DNA from: Betaproteobacteria bacterium
GTDB lineage: Bacteria > Pseudomonadota > Gammaproteobacteria > Burkholderiales > SG8-41
Direction: 5' to 3'
Assembly (NCBI GenBank): GCA_023266245.1
Contig: JAHFRO010000139.1
Span: 1 to 6,211, forward strand
DNA length: 6,211 nt
In this document: in pieces, positions 6,049-6,211 of the stretch
Layout: every line of letters starts with the position of its first letter
Position numbering within the stretch: position 1 is the stretch's first letter
Notes under the pieces: generated by a model
Told to the model about the DNA's origin: nothing
Database searches by the model: none
Seen by the model: only the letters and a program-made list of their open reading frames with translations
Made by a program: the position numbers and the translations under genes

Positions 6049-6211
6049 GGTAATTAGGGCGAAACGTAACCAAAATAGGTGTTGAGGAATTGTTTGAACA
6101 CGTTCTGGTGCCGATGGTTAAAACGGTATTCAATTTCCTTCAGGTACATCGGGAAATGATATTTGGATACGCCGCGGTAGTTATACAAAACGTGCTTAGC
6201 ATAACTCCAAA
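6032..6211 (-). mobile_element. End of an IS1595-type insertion sequence
   Basis: The transposase tail identifies an insertion sequence whose downstream end lies just past the TAA at 6054. The AT-rich stretch starting GGGGTTTAATATAACAAGG at 6032, about 22 nt beyond the stop codon, is a plausible terminal inverted repeat, since IS1595 elements are compact and end soon after the transposase. The other end is outside the window, so neither the matching repeat nor the target duplication (8 bp in this family; AAGCATGC at 6024-6031 would be the flanking copy if the boundary is right) can be confirmed. The boundary is inferred. Confidence 0.5.
6054..6211 (-). CDS. IS1595-family (ISXO2-like) transposase, C-terminal fragment at window edge
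   Basis: Reading from the right edge (first full codon at 6209) gives 51 residues before a TAA at 6056-6054. The segment SYAKHVLYNYRGVSKYHFPM, then LKEIEYRFNHR, then FLNTYFGYVSP is the typical tail of ISXO2-like DDE transposases of the IS1595 family (SYAK..L..., YLKE.E.RFN.R..N.F). The catalytic core lies outside the window, so activity cannot be judged. The coding DNA is visibly more AT-rich than the operon. The gene points into the operon in the same direction as the catabolic genes. Confidence 0.75.
   Translation of the reverse strand, partial: WSYAKHVLYNYRGVSKYHFPMYLKEIEYRFNHRHQNVFKQFLNTYFGYVSP

Noticed and set aside
1..6211. CRISPR array, tRNA or rRNA genes, phage genes
   Set aside because: No regularly spaced repeats, no tRNA-like cloverleaf or rRNA-like stretch and no phage proteins were seen; nearly all the sequence is coding.

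Overview
The window carries one tightly packed gene cluster, all read on the minus strand (right to left), with the tail of an insertion sequence at its upstream (right) edge. In order of transcription it holds: the C-terminal end of an IS1595/ISXO2-type transposase (6211 to 6054), a short promoter/leader region, a periplasmic Bug-type solute-binding protein (5877 to 4885), an amidase-signature hydrolase (4855 to 3221), a second Bug-type binding protein (3199 to 2219), an MmgE/PrpD-family protein (2198 to 789), and a NodB-fold, PuuE/allantoinase-like deacetylase (729 to 1) that runs off the left edge. Gaps between the cluster genes are about 29, 21, 20 and 59 nt with no terminator seen, so they look like one operon. 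The deacetylase ORF has no stop inside the window, but it is open for all 243 codons and has clear family motifs.

Organism: GC-rich coding DNA with strong third-position GC, plus two orphan Bug/TctC-type binding proteins and MmgE/PrpD next to an amidase, is typical of Betaproteobacteria (Burkholderiales such as Bordetella, Achromobacter or Cupriavidus relatives) and some Alphaproteobacteria (Bradyrhizobium-like). This is inference from gene content; nothing in the window fixes the species. The insertion-sequence end is visibly more AT-rich than the operon and was probably acquired separately.

How the genes may work together (inference): the binding proteins would capture a small carboxylate or amide in the periplasm. 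The PuuE-like protein could open a cyclic amide, imide or ureide. The amidase could hydrolyse the linear amide. The MmgE/PrpD protein could isomerise, epimerise, dehydrate or decarboxylate the resulting acid. The exact substrate cannot be read from the sequence. Points of interest are an AtzG/GatC-like C-terminal extension fused to the amidase, loss of a usual active-site His in the MmgE/PrpD protein, a pair of closely related Bug paralogues flanking the amidase, and an insertion-sequence end that may carry an outward -35 box facing the operon.
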